Counted from the stretch's first letter, positions 8,092 through 17,158 are shown. The stretch: 47,503 nucleotides of DNA from an uncultured Prevotellaceae bacterium (GCA_900320045.1 ONQT01000018.1:1-47503); one strand, 5' to 3'. The notes: generated by a model from the letters alone, not told the origin. Program-made: numbers and translations.

Positions 8092-11000
8092 TTATCGTTT
8101 GTTTTTAAGTCTGTATTCCAGCGGCGTCATGCCGTACTTCTCCTTAAAGATGTTGATAAAATTCTCTGCCGTCATGAAGCCGACATTGATGGCCAACTCA
8201 CTCATGTTGATATTGGTCGTTACCAGCAAGTGGCAGGCATGCTTCAGACGAATCTCCCTAACGACCTCGGCGGGGGTCTTCGTGGTGATGGTGCGTATCT
8301 TGTGGAAGAAAGGCACACGTCCCATGCCTAAAGCCGAGGCCATATCGTCCAGACTGATTTGTCCGCGGCCCATATTTTGCAATACGAACTGCTCGACATT
8401 ACGCATCAGCGCCTGATCCATGACGCTATTCATGGAATAGTCGCCGATGGTCTGGTCATCATAGTATTTCGCCAGCATGTCCTCCCGATGCGTCTCGACG
8501 GTCTCTGCCTCCGGCTCGGCATCTGCCGTCTGGGCGGGTTTCTCTTCAGAAGCGGGTTCCACGGGCTCTCCATTGGCGATGCCTTTGAACTCCTCAAAGC
8601 TCATCGTAGCCGTCGTCATGCTGGCATTGCTGCCTTCCAACATACGGGTCTCCTTGCCCTCAATGACATTCTGGCTAATCTCGACAGGAGCCAGACCCAT
8701 GAGTTTATTAAGGCGCAGCACAGCCTCCTGCATATTGAAGGGCTTGGCCAAATAGTCGTCGGCTGCCAGCGTGATATTCTGGTCTTCCATAGCCTCACGT
8801 GTAAGCACACCGTCTGTCAACAGTACAAACTTCGTCTTGCTGCGGCGCGGATCAGACTTAAACTGCGTGCAGAGCTCACTACCCGTCATGCTGTTCCTCA
8901 AATTGTGCTTACACATGACAATGTCGGCATTCAGTGTCTCGATATCAGGCAGCGCATCCTTGATATTGTCATAGATATGGAAGTCGTAGACTTCACACAG
9001 GTGGGCATACATAAACTGCAGGAACTCTCGGTTATCATCTATCAGCACAATGCTGAACTTCCTGGTCTGTACGCCACTTTCGAACTTCAGCGGCTGGATG
9101 CGGGCAGTAAGTTCCTTCAACGACGACTCCGTACCGTCCTCCATGCCGAGCAGAGCCAGGTTATTGTCGTTCAGTTCCAGACGATCCTTGGCCGACGACT
9201 CTGCCTTCTTCTCCGGATTCTCCAGCGTACTCTGCATCTCAGTGATGCGGGTGATAACCTGCAACAGTTGGAAATGCAGCGAGTTCAGCTGCTCGCGGCC
9301 TTCCACGGTCTGCTCCTTCATCACCATATCACCTATGATGCTTGTCATGCGAGCCATCGGTGCGCGCAACTCGTCGCTGGCCAACTTGATTTCCTCACGT
9401 TGACGAATCAGTTCGTCGATGACCGTCATTTTCTTCCTCCAGACGAAGCGGAACTTCTTGATGCCAAAGCGCCAGATGGCCACGACGACGATGATGACGA
9501 CCAAATAGAGCGTCAGCATCCACCACGACAACCACCAGGGGCGATCGATGACAATCTGCAGCTTGCGTTCCTGATTGCTCACACTGCCATCAGCGCTCAC
9601 GGCCTTCACATGCAGCGTATAGGTGCCGCTACTCAGGTCCTGGAACTTCACGCCATGCAACAGCGCGTCGCCGTTGCGCCAACCTTGGTCGCGACCTTCC
9701 AACTGATACATGAACTGCAGGCGCTCACCTTGGTTGTAGTTGCCTGCGGCAAACTTGATGGTGAAGGTATTCTGGCTGTTGGCCAGTTCAATCTTACTAC
9801 TCTCGTTAAGTGCTTGCGGCAGGATGACATTACCGTCGTAAGGCACACCAATCTGTATCTCCTCTTCGCCCACAAACAGCTGTGTCAACATCACGCTGGG
9901 CAGTGCCACCTGCTCATCTTTACTGGTGTGGCGAACCCAGTTGATACCATACAGTCCGCCAAAGATTACCGTACCGTCCTGACGGGTCAGGATGGAGCCC
10001 GGATTGAACTCGTTGCTCTGCAGACCGTCACTGACATCATAGTTGTAAAGTCCATAGTTGAACGTGCCGTCCTCGTGGTTGCGCTGGACGACAATACGAC
10101 TCAGACCGTTTCTAGTAGTCACCCAAATGTTGTGGTTCTTATCTTCAGCAATACCGCAGATGGAGTTATTGCACAGGCCGTCTTTCTCCAGCAGGTGAGT
10201 CAATTCATCGTTCACCTGATTGAGAACGTTCAAACCTTCTCGTGTTCCAATCCACAACAGTCCGCGGGAGTCTTCAAAAATCTGCGTGATAAAGTTGTTG
10301 GTGAAGGGCATCAGGTTCGTACTGTTTCCCGTTAGTACCGTCTTTTCACGTGAAGAAAGGTTGAGGACGACCACTCCCTCTGAGGTTCCTATCAGCAGGC
10401 GGTTGTCACTACCATAAAATAAGGAGATGACGTTGTTCGTATTGAGCATGCCGTTCTCACGGGTGTACGACGAGAAGGTGTCCATCTTGGGATTGTACAC
10501 CTGCAAGCCGCCATTGGTGGCAATCCACAGGTTGCCGCTCTTATCGGAACAAAGGGCGTTGATATGGTCGTCTATCAGCGTTCTATGCCTGTCGATATTG
10601 GCCGAATAAATGGTGCTAACCCCATTTTTGATTCGCGTCAGGCCATTGTGCTTGGAACCTACCCACAGGCTGCCGTCGGGTGTTGTCGCCAACGCTGAAA
10701 CCTTCTGACTGGCCAGTGTGCCTTCGAAGCCAATGATACCATTCTCATCGGTTCCATACCATATCTTGCCGTCGGGCATCTGAGCAATGGCTGTAATGTC
10801 ACCCAACAGCTCCGACTGGAACTTATAGATATTGTCGCCATAGAAGGCCAGTCCAGACTTCTCCGTACCCACCCACAGCAAATCGGTGTCGTCCACATAG
10901 ACACTCTGGATGCTTGCATTGAGTTGAGGATTCTGGAAACTGTGTGCACTATTCAACTGCACAGTCTCCATCTCGTGGGTATTGACATTGCTACGCACCA

Positions 11001-11877
11001 GTCCGGCACGGTCGGTAGCTATCCAAAGGTTACCACTGCGGTCTCCTGCCATGCCGTTGACACTACGGTCGGCATTCAGGCTCGTCATACCCAGCTGGTC
11101 GCCGATGGTCGTGTTCCATGTGTTGGCCTTCTTGTTGTAAAGCATCAGCGTGCCTTGTCCATAGAGCCAGATATTATCCATCTGGTCGGCGAAAGCCTTC
11201 AGCGTCTGACTGTTACGCAGCTCATGCTCCGCGATAAAGTCAGTCTGCCAGACAACGTGCTGTTGGTGCGTGATATCACAACACACGATGCGGCCGTCAG
11301 TGTACACCAGCAGCGCTCCGTCGCGACACTCGCTCAGCGAGCATATCTCACCCGACGGCACACTGTTTGCATCGGTACCATAGCCGAATTCGTAGTGCTG
11401 TTGCTGTTGCATGTTATAGGCCATCACGCCCTTGCTGGGCACCACAGCCCACAGGTTCTTATGCTTGTCGATATAAACCAACGACGGGATGTCGCCATCA
11501 ATACCCATCTTGGAATAGACTTGCTTCATGTCGCGCTCGAAGCTCTCTGTCTGCGGGTGATAGATACAGACACCCGACAAGGTACGAATCCACAACGTAC
11601 CCTCCAGACTCTCCTGGATACTGACGACATAGCTGTCGAGCAGTGACGAGCCGTCCTGCGAGTTGCTCTGGAAACTGCGGAAGGTGTATCCGTCGTAACG
11701 ATAGAGTCCTCCGGGTGTACCTATCCAGATAAAGCCGCGCGAGTCTTTCAAGATACATGTTACACTGCTAATCGTTAGTCCGTTTTTGGCATCCAGCGTC
11801 TTAAACAAATAAACACCTACTGCTGCCAGCGGCATCGCCAGCAACAGGATGAGCAATATCTTTCTCAGTGTCTTCAT
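8092..11877 (-). CDS. HTCS-like transmembrane regulator with degenerate phosphorelay (propeller, Y_Y_Y, TM, remnant HisKA, pseudo-receiver, AraC)
   Basis: The protein has 1261 residues from ATG 11877; eight earlier in-frame codons come from an AT-rich repeat. After a signal anchor there are about a dozen Reg_prop repeats (DSRGFIWIGTPGGLYRYDG, DRSGNLWIAT and others), a Y_Y_Y domain, and a membrane span near 782-805. The H-box region reads LASDELRAP, so Asp835 stands where the phosphorylated His belongs. Only about 110 residues separate it from the receiver, too few for a HATPase domain, and no N, G1 or G2 box is visible. The receiver keeps IDDN and LAKPF but has MCKHN where SDxxMP is expected: Lys990 replaces the phospho-Asp. 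The C-terminal AraC HTH looks complete. It probably signals by conformation alone. It is translated between kdsD and the PLD gene. Confidence 0.88.
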   Translation of the reverse strand: MKTLRKILLILLLAMPLAAVGVYLFKTLDAKNGLTISSVTCILKDSRGFIWIGTPGGLYRYDGYTFRSFQSNSQDGSSLLDSYVVSIQESLEGTLWIRTLSGVCIYHPQTESFERDMKQVYSKMGIDGDIPSLVYIDKHKNLWAVVPSKGVMAYNMQQQQHYEFGYGTDANSVPSGEICSLSECRDGALLVYTDGRIVCCDITHQQHVVWQTDFIAEHELRNSQTLKAFADQMDNIWLYGQGTLMLYNKKANTWNTTIGDQLGMTSLNADRSVNGMAGDRSGNLWIATDRAGLVRSNVNTHEMETVQLNSAHSFQNPQLNASIQSVYVDDTDLLWVGTEKSGLAFYGDNIYKFQSELLGDITAIAQMPDGKIWYGTDENGIIGFEGTLASQKVSALATTPDGSLWVGSKHNGLTRIKNGVSTIYSANIDRHRTLIDDHINALCSDKSGNLWIATNGGLQVYNPKMDTFSSYTRENGMLNTNNVISLFYGSDNRLLIGTSEGVVVLNLSSREKTVLTGNSTNLMPFTNNFITQIFEDSRGLLWIGTREGLNVLNQVNDELTHLLEKDGLCNNSICGIAEDKNHNIWVTTRNGLSRIVVQRNHEDGTFNYGLYNYDVSDGLQSNEFNPGSILTRQDGTVIFGGLYGINWVRHTSKDEQVALPSVMLTQLFVGEEEIQIGVPYDGNVILPQALNESSKIELANSQNTFTIKFAAGNYNQGERLQFMYQLEGRDQGWRNGDALLHGVKFQDLSSGTYTLHVKAVSADGSVSNQERKLQIVIDRPWWLSWWMLTLYLVVIIVVVAIWRFGIKKFRFVWRKKMTVIDELIRQREEIKLASDELRAPMARMTSIIGDMVMKEQTVEGREQLNSLHFQLLQVITRITEMQSTLENPEKKAESSAKDRLELNDNNLALLGMEDGTESSLKELTARIQPLKFESGVQTRKFSIVLIDDNREFLQFMYAHLCEVYDFHIYDNIKDALPDIETLNADIVMCKHNLRNSMTGSELCTQFKSDPRRSKTKFVLLTDGVLTREAMEDQNITLAADDYLAKPFNMQEAVLRLNKLMGLAPVEISQNVIEGKETRMLEGSNASMTTATMSFEEFKGIANGEPVEPASEEKPAQTADAEPEAETVETHREDMLAKYYDDQTIGDYSMNSVMDQALMRNVEQFVLQNMGRGQISLDDMASALGMGRVPFFHKIRTITTKTPAEVVREIRLKHACHLLVTTNINMSELAINVGFMTAENFINIFKEKYGMTPLEYRLKNKR

Positions 11878-11883
11878 CACCTC

Positions 11884-11921
11884 ACAATTATCAATTTTCA
11901 ATTCTCAATTTTCAATTCTCA
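11884..11921. repeat. AT-rich dispersed repeat (TCAATTTTCAATTCTCAA type)
   Basis: Near-tandem copies of CAATTTTCAATTCTCAA fill the gap between kdsD and the regulator and reach the last codons of kdsD. Similar sequence occurs at 20391-20431 (inside a gene), 27029-27060 and 34767-34806. Confidence 0.7.
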
Positions 11922-12860
11922 AAGAACACAGGCGTATCTGTCTACTATGCCAAGCAGATGGTTGTCACCGTCGGCCACAAGCACGCTGTGTATCTTATGC
12001 TCATTCATCAACTTCTGAATCTCCGAAATTTTAGTCTCCGGCCCTACCCGCTTCGGCTGGCGTGTCATGATATCACCAACGGTATGGCTGAAGAATTCTT
12101 TCTGCCACTTCTCCATAGCACGACGGATATCGCCATCGGTAATGATACCCTCAATCTCACCGCTATTGATTGCCACACCCAGTCCAAGCTTACCTTTGCT
12201 CACCAGAATAATGGCATCGCCCAGCTGCATGTCTGCCGACAGCAAGGGCAGGTTTTCCGTCAACATCACGTCCTGAGCGGTCGTCAACAGGCGTTTGCCC
12301 AACTCGCCACCCGGGTGGAACTGTGCGAAGTCCTGCGGCTGGAAGTGGCGTCGCTCCATCAATGCCACAGCCAGCGCATCTCCCATGACGAGCGTAGCGG
12401 TCGTGGAACTGGTTGGTGCCAAGTTCAGAGGACAGGCTTCCTTCTTGACACTGACATTGAGGTGGCAGGTTGAGTATTTCGCCAGCAGCGACTGTGGATT
12501 GCCACTCATGCCGATGATAGGTATCTGCATGTGAAGCACCATCGGTATGAAACGCAACAGTTCGTCTGTCTGTCCGCTGTTACTGATTGCCAGCACCACA
12601 TCGCCCTTGGCCATCACACCCAAATCGCCATGAAAGACGTCCAAGGGATTGATGAAGAACGAAGGCGTACCCGTGGAAGCCAGCGTTGCGGCTATTTTCG
12701 CTCCGATATGTCCGCTCTTGCCGACACCCGTCACAATAACCTTACCGTGACATGACAACACCAAGTCCACAGCCTTGTCGAAGTTCTCGTCCAACTGTGG
12801 AATCAAGTCGAGCACAGCCTGTGCCTCGTCCTGAATACATTGTATGGCCCTCTCTCTCAC
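11919..12860 (-). CDS. kdsD: D-arabinose 5-phosphate isomerase (KdsD/KpsF/GutQ family)
   Basis: This 313-residue cytoplasmic enzyme converts ribulose 5-phosphate to arabinose 5-phosphate, the first step to KDO of the LPS core. The N-terminal SIS domain is clear (VTGVGKSGHIGAKIAATLAS, STGTPSFF, HGDLG, SNSGQTDE), and two CBS domains follow in the C-terminal third (ending HSVLVADGDNHLLGIVDRYACVL). Length matches the family. The ATG overlaps the stop of kdsA by 4 bases, and KdsA uses the product of KdsD, so the operon makes metabolic sense. The last codons run into an AT-rich dispersed repeat. Confidence 0.95.
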   Translation of the reverse strand: MRERAIQCIQDEAQAVLDLIPQLDENFDKAVDLVLSCHGKVIVTGVGKSGHIGAKIAATLASTGTPSFFINPLDVFHGDLGVMAKGDVVLAISNSGQTDELLRFIPMVLHMQIPIIGMSGNPQSLLAKYSTCHLNVSVKKEACPLNLAPTSSTTATLVMGDALAVALMERRHFQPQDFAQFHPGGELGKRLLTTAQDVMLTENLPLLSADMQLGDAIILVSKGKLGLGVAINSGEIEGIITDGDIRRAMEKWQKEFFSHTVGDIMTRQPKRVGPETKISEIQKLMNEHKIHSVLVADGDNHLLGIVDRYACVL

Positions 12861-13612
12861 GCGCGTACCTTATCTATAATTTTTTCCAGCTTGTCCAGCT
12901 CCAGCATATTGGCGGCATCACTCAGTCCCTGATCTGGATGGGGGTGTACCTCAAAGAACCATCCCGTAGCGCCGAAGGCTTTGGCAGCCAGCGCCATCTG
13001 TGGCACGAAGCGGCGGTCGCCACCTGTCTTGCCGTCACTGCCTCCAGGTCGCTGCACACTATGGGTACAGTCCATGATGACAGTCGGCGTAATTTCCTGC
13101 ATGTCGGGAATGTTTCTGAAGTCGACCACCAGATTGTTATAGCCCATCATGTTGCCGCGCTCTGTCAGCCAAACATCCTGAGCTCCTGCCTCGCGGGCTT
13201 TCTCAACGGGATATCGCATATCCTTGCCACTCAAGAACTGTGCCTTCTTAATATTCACTATCCGTCCCGTCCGTGCTGCAGCCAACAACAGGTCTGTCTG
13301 CCGACAGAGGAAGGCGGGAATCTGCAGTACGTCACACACTTGTCCTGCAGGATCGGCCTGCCAAGCCTCATGGATGTCCGTAATGACTCTCAAGCCGTAC
13401 TTCGACTTCACATCACTCAACATCAGCAGCCCATGGTCGATGCCCGGACCGCGGAAGGAATGCAGTGAAGTGCGGTTTGCCTTGTCGAACGAGGCCTTAA
13501 ATATGATGTCAATGCCCAGCCTTTGATTGATGTCCACCAACTTGGCTGCTACAGTATCCAGCAGTTCTGCCGATTCTATCACACACGGGCCAGCTATAAA
13601 CACTTGTTTCAT
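12857..13612 (-). CDS. kdsA: 3-deoxy-8-phosphooctulonate synthase
   Basis: KdsA condenses arabinose 5-phosphate with phosphoenolpyruvate to give KDO 8-phosphate in the cytoplasm. The 251-residue sequence has the family hallmarks: AGPCVIES at the N terminus, FKASFDKANRTS, SFRGPG and the IMDCTHSVQ segment with GGRRF-like continuation (GGDRRFVP). It is slightly shorter than E. coli KdsA (284). It leads the minus-strand operon kdsA-kdsD-regulator-PLD and has its own -7 box just upstream. Confidence 0.95.
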   Translation of the reverse strand: MKQVFIAGPCVIESAELLDTVAAKLVDINQRLGIDIIFKASFDKANRTSLHSFRGPGIDHGLLMLSDVKSKYGLRVITDIHEAWQADPAGQVCDVLQIPAFLCRQTDLLLAAARTGRIVNIKKAQFLSGKDMRYPVEKAREAGAQDVWLTERGNMMGYNNLVVDFRNIPDMQEITPTVIMDCTHSVQRPGGSDGKTGGDRRFVPQMALAAKAFGATGWFFEVHPHPDQGLSDAANMLELDKLEKIIDKVRA

Positions 13613-13642
13613 GTTACTTCGTTATTCCCTATGAATTATCCT

Positions 13643-13651
13643 GCAAAATTA
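13643..13651 (-). promoter_or_regulatory. -7 box of the kdsA operon
   Basis: On the minus strand this reads TAATTTTGC, a full match to TAnnTTTGC, about 30 bases upstream of the kdsA ATG. Confidence 0.6.
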
Positions 13652-13840
13652 AACATTTTCCTTAAAATAACCATGCTTTTTGCCATTTTTTGCGCCAAAA
13701 AGCCAAAAAGATAAAGAAAAACACACCTTTTTACCCTTCAAAGTCCTATTTTATTTGTTAAAAATTGATATTTATCAAGATTGTGCCCGCAAACAATAAA
13801 AAAATATCGCTTAAAAGGTATAACGTATTATAATTTTACT

Positions 13841-13849
13841 TACCTTTGC
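13841..13849 (+). promoter_or_regulatory. -7 box of the outer-membrane barrel gene
   Basis: TACCTTTGC matches the Bacteroidota -7 consensus. It lies 84 bases before the ATG, so the mRNA has a leader of about 75-80 bases rich in A and T, often seen for strongly translated Bacteroidota genes. Confidence 0.65.
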
Positions 13850-13933
13850 ACCGTCAAAACCTAACAAAGGTTAAGACAGCATTAAATTTGAGAATAGGAA
13901 AAATTGTTTTATTAATTAAAGAAAGAAAAGATT

Positions 13934-14491
13934 ATGAAAAAGATTATGATGACTCTGGCAGCTGTTGCAGTAGCTGCTACCATGAACGCTCAGGTATGGG
14001 TTGGTGGTGAGATTGGCTTTACCTCTGAGCACCAGAACGGTGTTGGCACAGAGAACATATTTACTATCAAGCCTGAGATTGGTTATTCACTGAATGAGAA
14101 GTTTGACGTTGCTATCGCACTCGGCTTCTCTCATGCTAGTGACAAGCTGAACACCAAACTTGGTGGTAACAAGTTCTACGCAAACACATTCGAAATTAAC
14201 CCTTACCTTCGTTATAAGTTTGTAAAAGCTGGTAACTTCTTTGCATTCGTTGATGGCGGTCTCAATTACGCTACTACTCACTATAAGAGCGTTTCAGACA
14301 ACGAGAACGAGTTCGGTTTTGCTATCGTTCCTGGTATTGCCTACTCTGTTAGCAATAAGGTTACTCTCGTTTCTCACTTGGGTGAGGGTCTCTACTACAA
14401 CCACCAGTGGATGAAGGACACCTATCGCCAGAACAACTTTGGTTTCCACCTGTTCAACGCTATCAGCTTCGGTGCTTACTACAACTTCTAA
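13934..14491 (+). CDS. Small outer-membrane beta-barrel protein (opacity/OmpW-like)
   Basis: The 185-residue protein has a signal peptide (MKKIMMTLAAVAVAATMNAQ) and a series of amphipathic strands (VWVGGEIGFTSE, FTIKPEIGYSLN, FEINPYLRYKFV, ISFGAYYNF). It ends in Phe after aromatic-rich residues, as expected for BAM-assembled barrels of about eight strands. Codons are strongly biased to GCT, GGT, AAC and CGT, unlike most neighbours, which suggests high expression. It is monocistronic, with its own promoter and a strong terminator. No specific transport function can be assigned. Confidence 0.8.
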   Translation: MKKIMMTLAAVAVAATMNAQVWVGGEIGFTSEHQNGVGTENIFTIKPEIGYSLNEKFDVAIALGFSHASDKLNTKLGGNKFYANTFEINPYLRYKFVKAGNFFAFVDGGLNYATTHYKSVSDNENEFGFAIVPGIAYSVSNKVTLVSHLGEGLYYNHQWMKDTYRQNNFGFHLFNAISFGAYYNF

Positions 14492-14529
14492 TAGAATTCG
14501 CAAACATTAAATCAATTTAATATTTGTGT

Positions 14530-14568
14530 CCGCCCGACTTCGTGACGAAGCCGGGCGGAATTCTTTTT
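14530..14568 (+). terminator. Rho-independent terminator after the barrel gene
   Basis: A 13-bp GC-rich stem with one mismatch (CCGCCCGACTTCG / CGAAGCCGGGCGG, 14530-14558) has a 3-base loop and is followed by AATTCTTTTT. Confidence 0.85.
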
Positions 14569-14571
14569 GTC

Positions 14572-14738
14572 ATTTCATCATTTCACTCCCCCAACAGCCT
14601 CTGACGTGCCCCGTCCGAATAGTCTGAACGACCAATCCGAACCGTTCGGACTGGCTTCAAAACGGCACTTCGTCGCCGTCTCGTTAGCGTCGAGGAGGGT
14701 ACTTCGTGATGGCGGCAAAAAGTAACATAGTTACTTTT
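14572..14738. other. Hairpin-rich intergenic stretch between convergent genes
   Basis: No open frame was recognised. A 10-bp imperfect stem pairs AGTCTGAACG (14621-14630) with CGTTCGGACT (14643-14652). A second hairpin, AAAAGTAAC-ATA-GTTACTTTT (14718-14738), lies next to the mscS stop. On the minus strand it ends in a T run and probably terminates mscS. Confidence 0.5.
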
Positions 14739-14747
14739 GTTACTTTT

Positions 14748-17072
14748 TTAATTCTTAATATGCACATCCTGCTGCGGGAAGGGGATTTCGACACCGTTCG
14801 CATTCAGCGTGTCGTAAATGGTGCCGAGCACCTGACTGATGACTAATCCGCGCTTCAGCGGTTCCAGCCATACGAAGGTGCGGAAGTTCACGCTACTGTC
14901 ACCCAACTCATAGACTGCGGTAGTGATGGGCTTCGTGGGGTCGAGCCACTCGATGTGCAAGGCATTCAATGCATCTTCCACCAGCTGTTTCACCTGTTGC
15001 AAGTTCGAGCCATAGGCCACACCGAAGGGGATGATTTGCAACACATAATCATGATTGCGCGTAAGGTTCTTATAGTTCTTCGTGAACAGCTGCGAGTTCT
15101 GGAAGGTAATCACCTCGCCCGTGATAGCTTCTACCACAGTAGAGGTGTAACTGATGCTCGTTACCTTTCCCGTGATGTCGTCAACCTGGATGAGGTCGCC
15201 CACTTTGATACGTCCCGTCATGAGGGAAATACCATAGTAGATATTCTCGATGATGTCCTTCGATGCGAAACCGACACCGGTCGACAAACCTCCGGTCACA
15301 ATGGCGAGCCAGGTCATGGAGATATTAAGAATGCCCATCGTAATCAAGAACCACAAGCCCCAGACCAGCACCTGAAGCACATTCTTGCCCATCACCTCGC
15401 GACTGGCGGCAGTATCAGGATCCTTGTACTCATAGTGCATACGCATCAGTTTCAAGAGGGTGCGGTTGATGTAGGCAAAGAGGAACCACAGGCTGACCAC
15501 CATGGCTAAAGAGAGGATGCTCAGCTTGAAATTCTCCATATCGATAAACTTCATGTGGAAGATGCGCCAACAGAGGTCGGAGAGGTTGAAGACGTCTGCC
15601 GCCCAATAGATGCTGATCATCACCGATGCCACGCCCAAGATAGGCAGCAGCACCTGATAGGCCAAATGGTAGGCCCACGTCTGGGTAACGGGACGCTCTC
15701 TGAAGCGGTGACGCTCGCCATAGAGCTTGATATATCCGCTGACACATGTAATGGTTAGGATGCACGTTAGCTGCATAATCCACCAGATCAATATCTGTAC
15801 GGCCAACAGGGTATAGCCGACCCACGAACAAACCACGCTCACCAAGAATACCACCAGCGAGATGTAGGTATAGAACATGTCCGACCGCGGCACGTTGCGG
15901 TTGTGGCGACGGATGACGCTCCACTGCCACAGGGCGCAAACGAGCAGAATGGGCGGGAAGATGATGTTCACCAACTCGTTCGGAATCAGGATAATGCGGA
16001 TGGCAATTACCAGGAAGCCCACAAACATCAGGGGAGTATAGATGCGGAAGGCACTCTTAATCTGGTCGCCCTTCACACGCAGCAGCAGCGAGATAAGAAT
16101 CACGCCCAGCAACCACGCATACTCCACCAGCAAGTTGGCGGCCATAATGACGAAGTTCTGGTCAATCACCATCAGCGTCACACCCAAGATGAGGGCAAAG
16201 GTGACCGTCGTCGTTGCCATGATGATGCACGCGCGCTTTTTCATAAATTCCTCGGTACGCAACCGCTTGGGAACCACGAAACGGATGACGGAGAAGTTCA
16301 GCAAGGAAGCTATCACCGCGTAGAAGATGGCCGAGAACAAGAGGCCGAAGATCCACCGGCTGTCCCACTGCGAATTGGCGTTGGGCTGGTATTTCTTTTC
16401 GACGGTACGCGACATGGTGCCCCAATAGCGCTTCCAGTCCTTGAGGATGCTGAAGTAACTGTCGCCGCCATTCTTGAAGATATTCGTCTGGATATCGTTG
16501 TAACGCTTCTGGGCATAGTCGTTCAGGCGCCCTAAGCGCTGCTCCGTGAAATCGTAGTAGCGGATATAGTCACGTAGCGTTGCGCGGTTTTCCTCCATCG
16601 AGTTACGAATATTGGTTGCCAGCGTCATACAAATGTTGCGGTCTACCTTCGCCTGGTCTTCCAGAAAGGCTACGGGCATTGCCTTTAGGGCGCCTATCAG
16701 CGAGTCGTAGCGTGCAATCTCCGTGTCCGACTTCTCAAGAAACATCTTAAACGGCAGTTGAAGGCGCTTGAACTCATGGTACTGTTCGGTGGCTTCATGG
16801 CAGGCGTAGGTCAAGTCGAACACATACTCCTGCTTTTGCGAATAGAGCATCAGCGAGTTCTGGTTCGACCGCTGCATGGTTTCCATCAGCCGGTTGCGCA
16901 CACGCTCACTCTGGCGTTTGTTCATCTCTATCTGCTGCGACATCTCACGGTGATTCGTCGTCAGTTCGGTACGCAGGATGCGCAAGGTATGCGTCAGGTC
17001 TTTTTCCTTCAACACGGCGTGGGTGCTCATCACAGTAAGCAACACCACAAATATGGTTAATAAACGTTTCAT
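14748..17072 (-). CDS. Large MscS-family mechanosensitive channel (MscK/YbdG-like layout)
   Basis: The 774-residue protein has a signal peptide (to THAV) and a periplasmic helical/coiled-coil region to about residue 240. Around ten membrane spans follow, then the MscS pore helix and beta domain (GGLSTGVGFASKDIIENIYYG, then GRIKVGDLIQVDDITGKV). The VTSISYTSTVV and FQNSQLF segments are typical of MscS vestibules. The family releases solutes on hypo-osmotic shock. The long periplasmic extension resembles MscK/MscM-type channels. It is transcribed alone, divergently from the BadF-type kinase, from a TATCTTTGC box 26 bases upstream of the start. Confidence 0.9.
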   Translation of the reverse strand: MKRLLTIFVVLLTVMSTHAVLKEKDLTHTLRILRTELTTNHREMSQQIEMNKRQSERVRNRLMETMQRSNQNSLMLYSQKQEYVFDLTYACHEATEQYHEFKRLQLPFKMFLEKSDTEIARYDSLIGALKAMPVAFLEDQAKVDRNICMTLATNIRNSMEENRATLRDYIRYYDFTEQRLGRLNDYAQKRYNDIQTNIFKNGGDSYFSILKDWKRYWGTMSRTVEKKYQPNANSQWDSRWIFGLLFSAIFYAVIASLLNFSVIRFVVPKRLRTEEFMKKRACIIMATTTVTFALILGVTLMVIDQNFVIMAANLLVEYAWLLGVILISLLLRVKGDQIKSAFRIYTPLMFVGFLVIAIRIILIPNELVNIIFPPILLVCALWQWSVIRRHNRNVPRSDMFYTYISLVVFLVSVVCSWVGYTLLAVQILIWWIMQLTCILTITCVSGYIKLYGERHRFRERPVTQTWAYHLAYQVLLPILGVASVMISIYWAADVFNLSDLCWRIFHMKFIDMENFKLSILSLAMVVSLWFLFAYINRTLLKLMRMHYEYKDPDTAASREVMGKNVLQVLVWGLWFLITMGILNISMTWLAIVTGGLSTGVGFASKDIIENIYYGISLMTGRIKVGDLIQVDDITGKVTSISYTSTVVEAITGEVITFQNSQLFTKNYKNLTRNHDYVLQIIPFGVAYGSNLQQVKQLVEDALNALHIEWLDPTKPITTAVYELGDSSVNFRTFVWLEPLKRGLVISQVLGTIYDTLNANGVEIPFPQQDVHIKN

Positions 17073-17097
17073 TCTAAGCTTTTAAGATGTTTTGGCT

Positions 17098-17158
17098 GCA
17101 AAGATACGAAATTTTTCACTTTTCACTTTTCATTTTTCACTTTTTTTCGTACCTTTGC
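17098..17158. promoter_or_regulatory. Divergent promoter pair (mscS and BadF-type kinase)
   Basis: A minus-strand -7 box TATCTTTGC (17098-17106) serves mscS and a plus-strand TACCTTTGC (17150-17158) serves the kinase. Between them (17111-17147) lie near-tandem copies of TTTTCACT, so the two promoters share a short repetitive, T-rich interval. Confidence 0.65.

Larger units (their letters stand above)
13613..13933. other. 321-base divergent intergenic region between kdsA and the barrel-protein gene
   Basis: The stretch is very AT-rich and holds the kdsA -7 box and the plus-strand -7 box at 13841. A poly-purine run precedes the ATG at 13934. No open frame or RNA gene was recognised in it. Confidence 0.6.

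Noticed and set aside
8359-10335. Long plus-strand open frame opposite the 8092-11877 regulator
   Set aside because: It is the antisense shadow of a GC-rich gene with clear domains; its translation (rich in His, Leu, Gln and Arg) has no recognisable fold, signal peptide or promoter.
11878-11901. Start of the kds-cluster regulator at the upstream ATG (MKIDNCEV)
   Set aside because: Those codons are made by an AT-rich intergenic repeat; the next ATG (11877) gives a normal signal-anchor.
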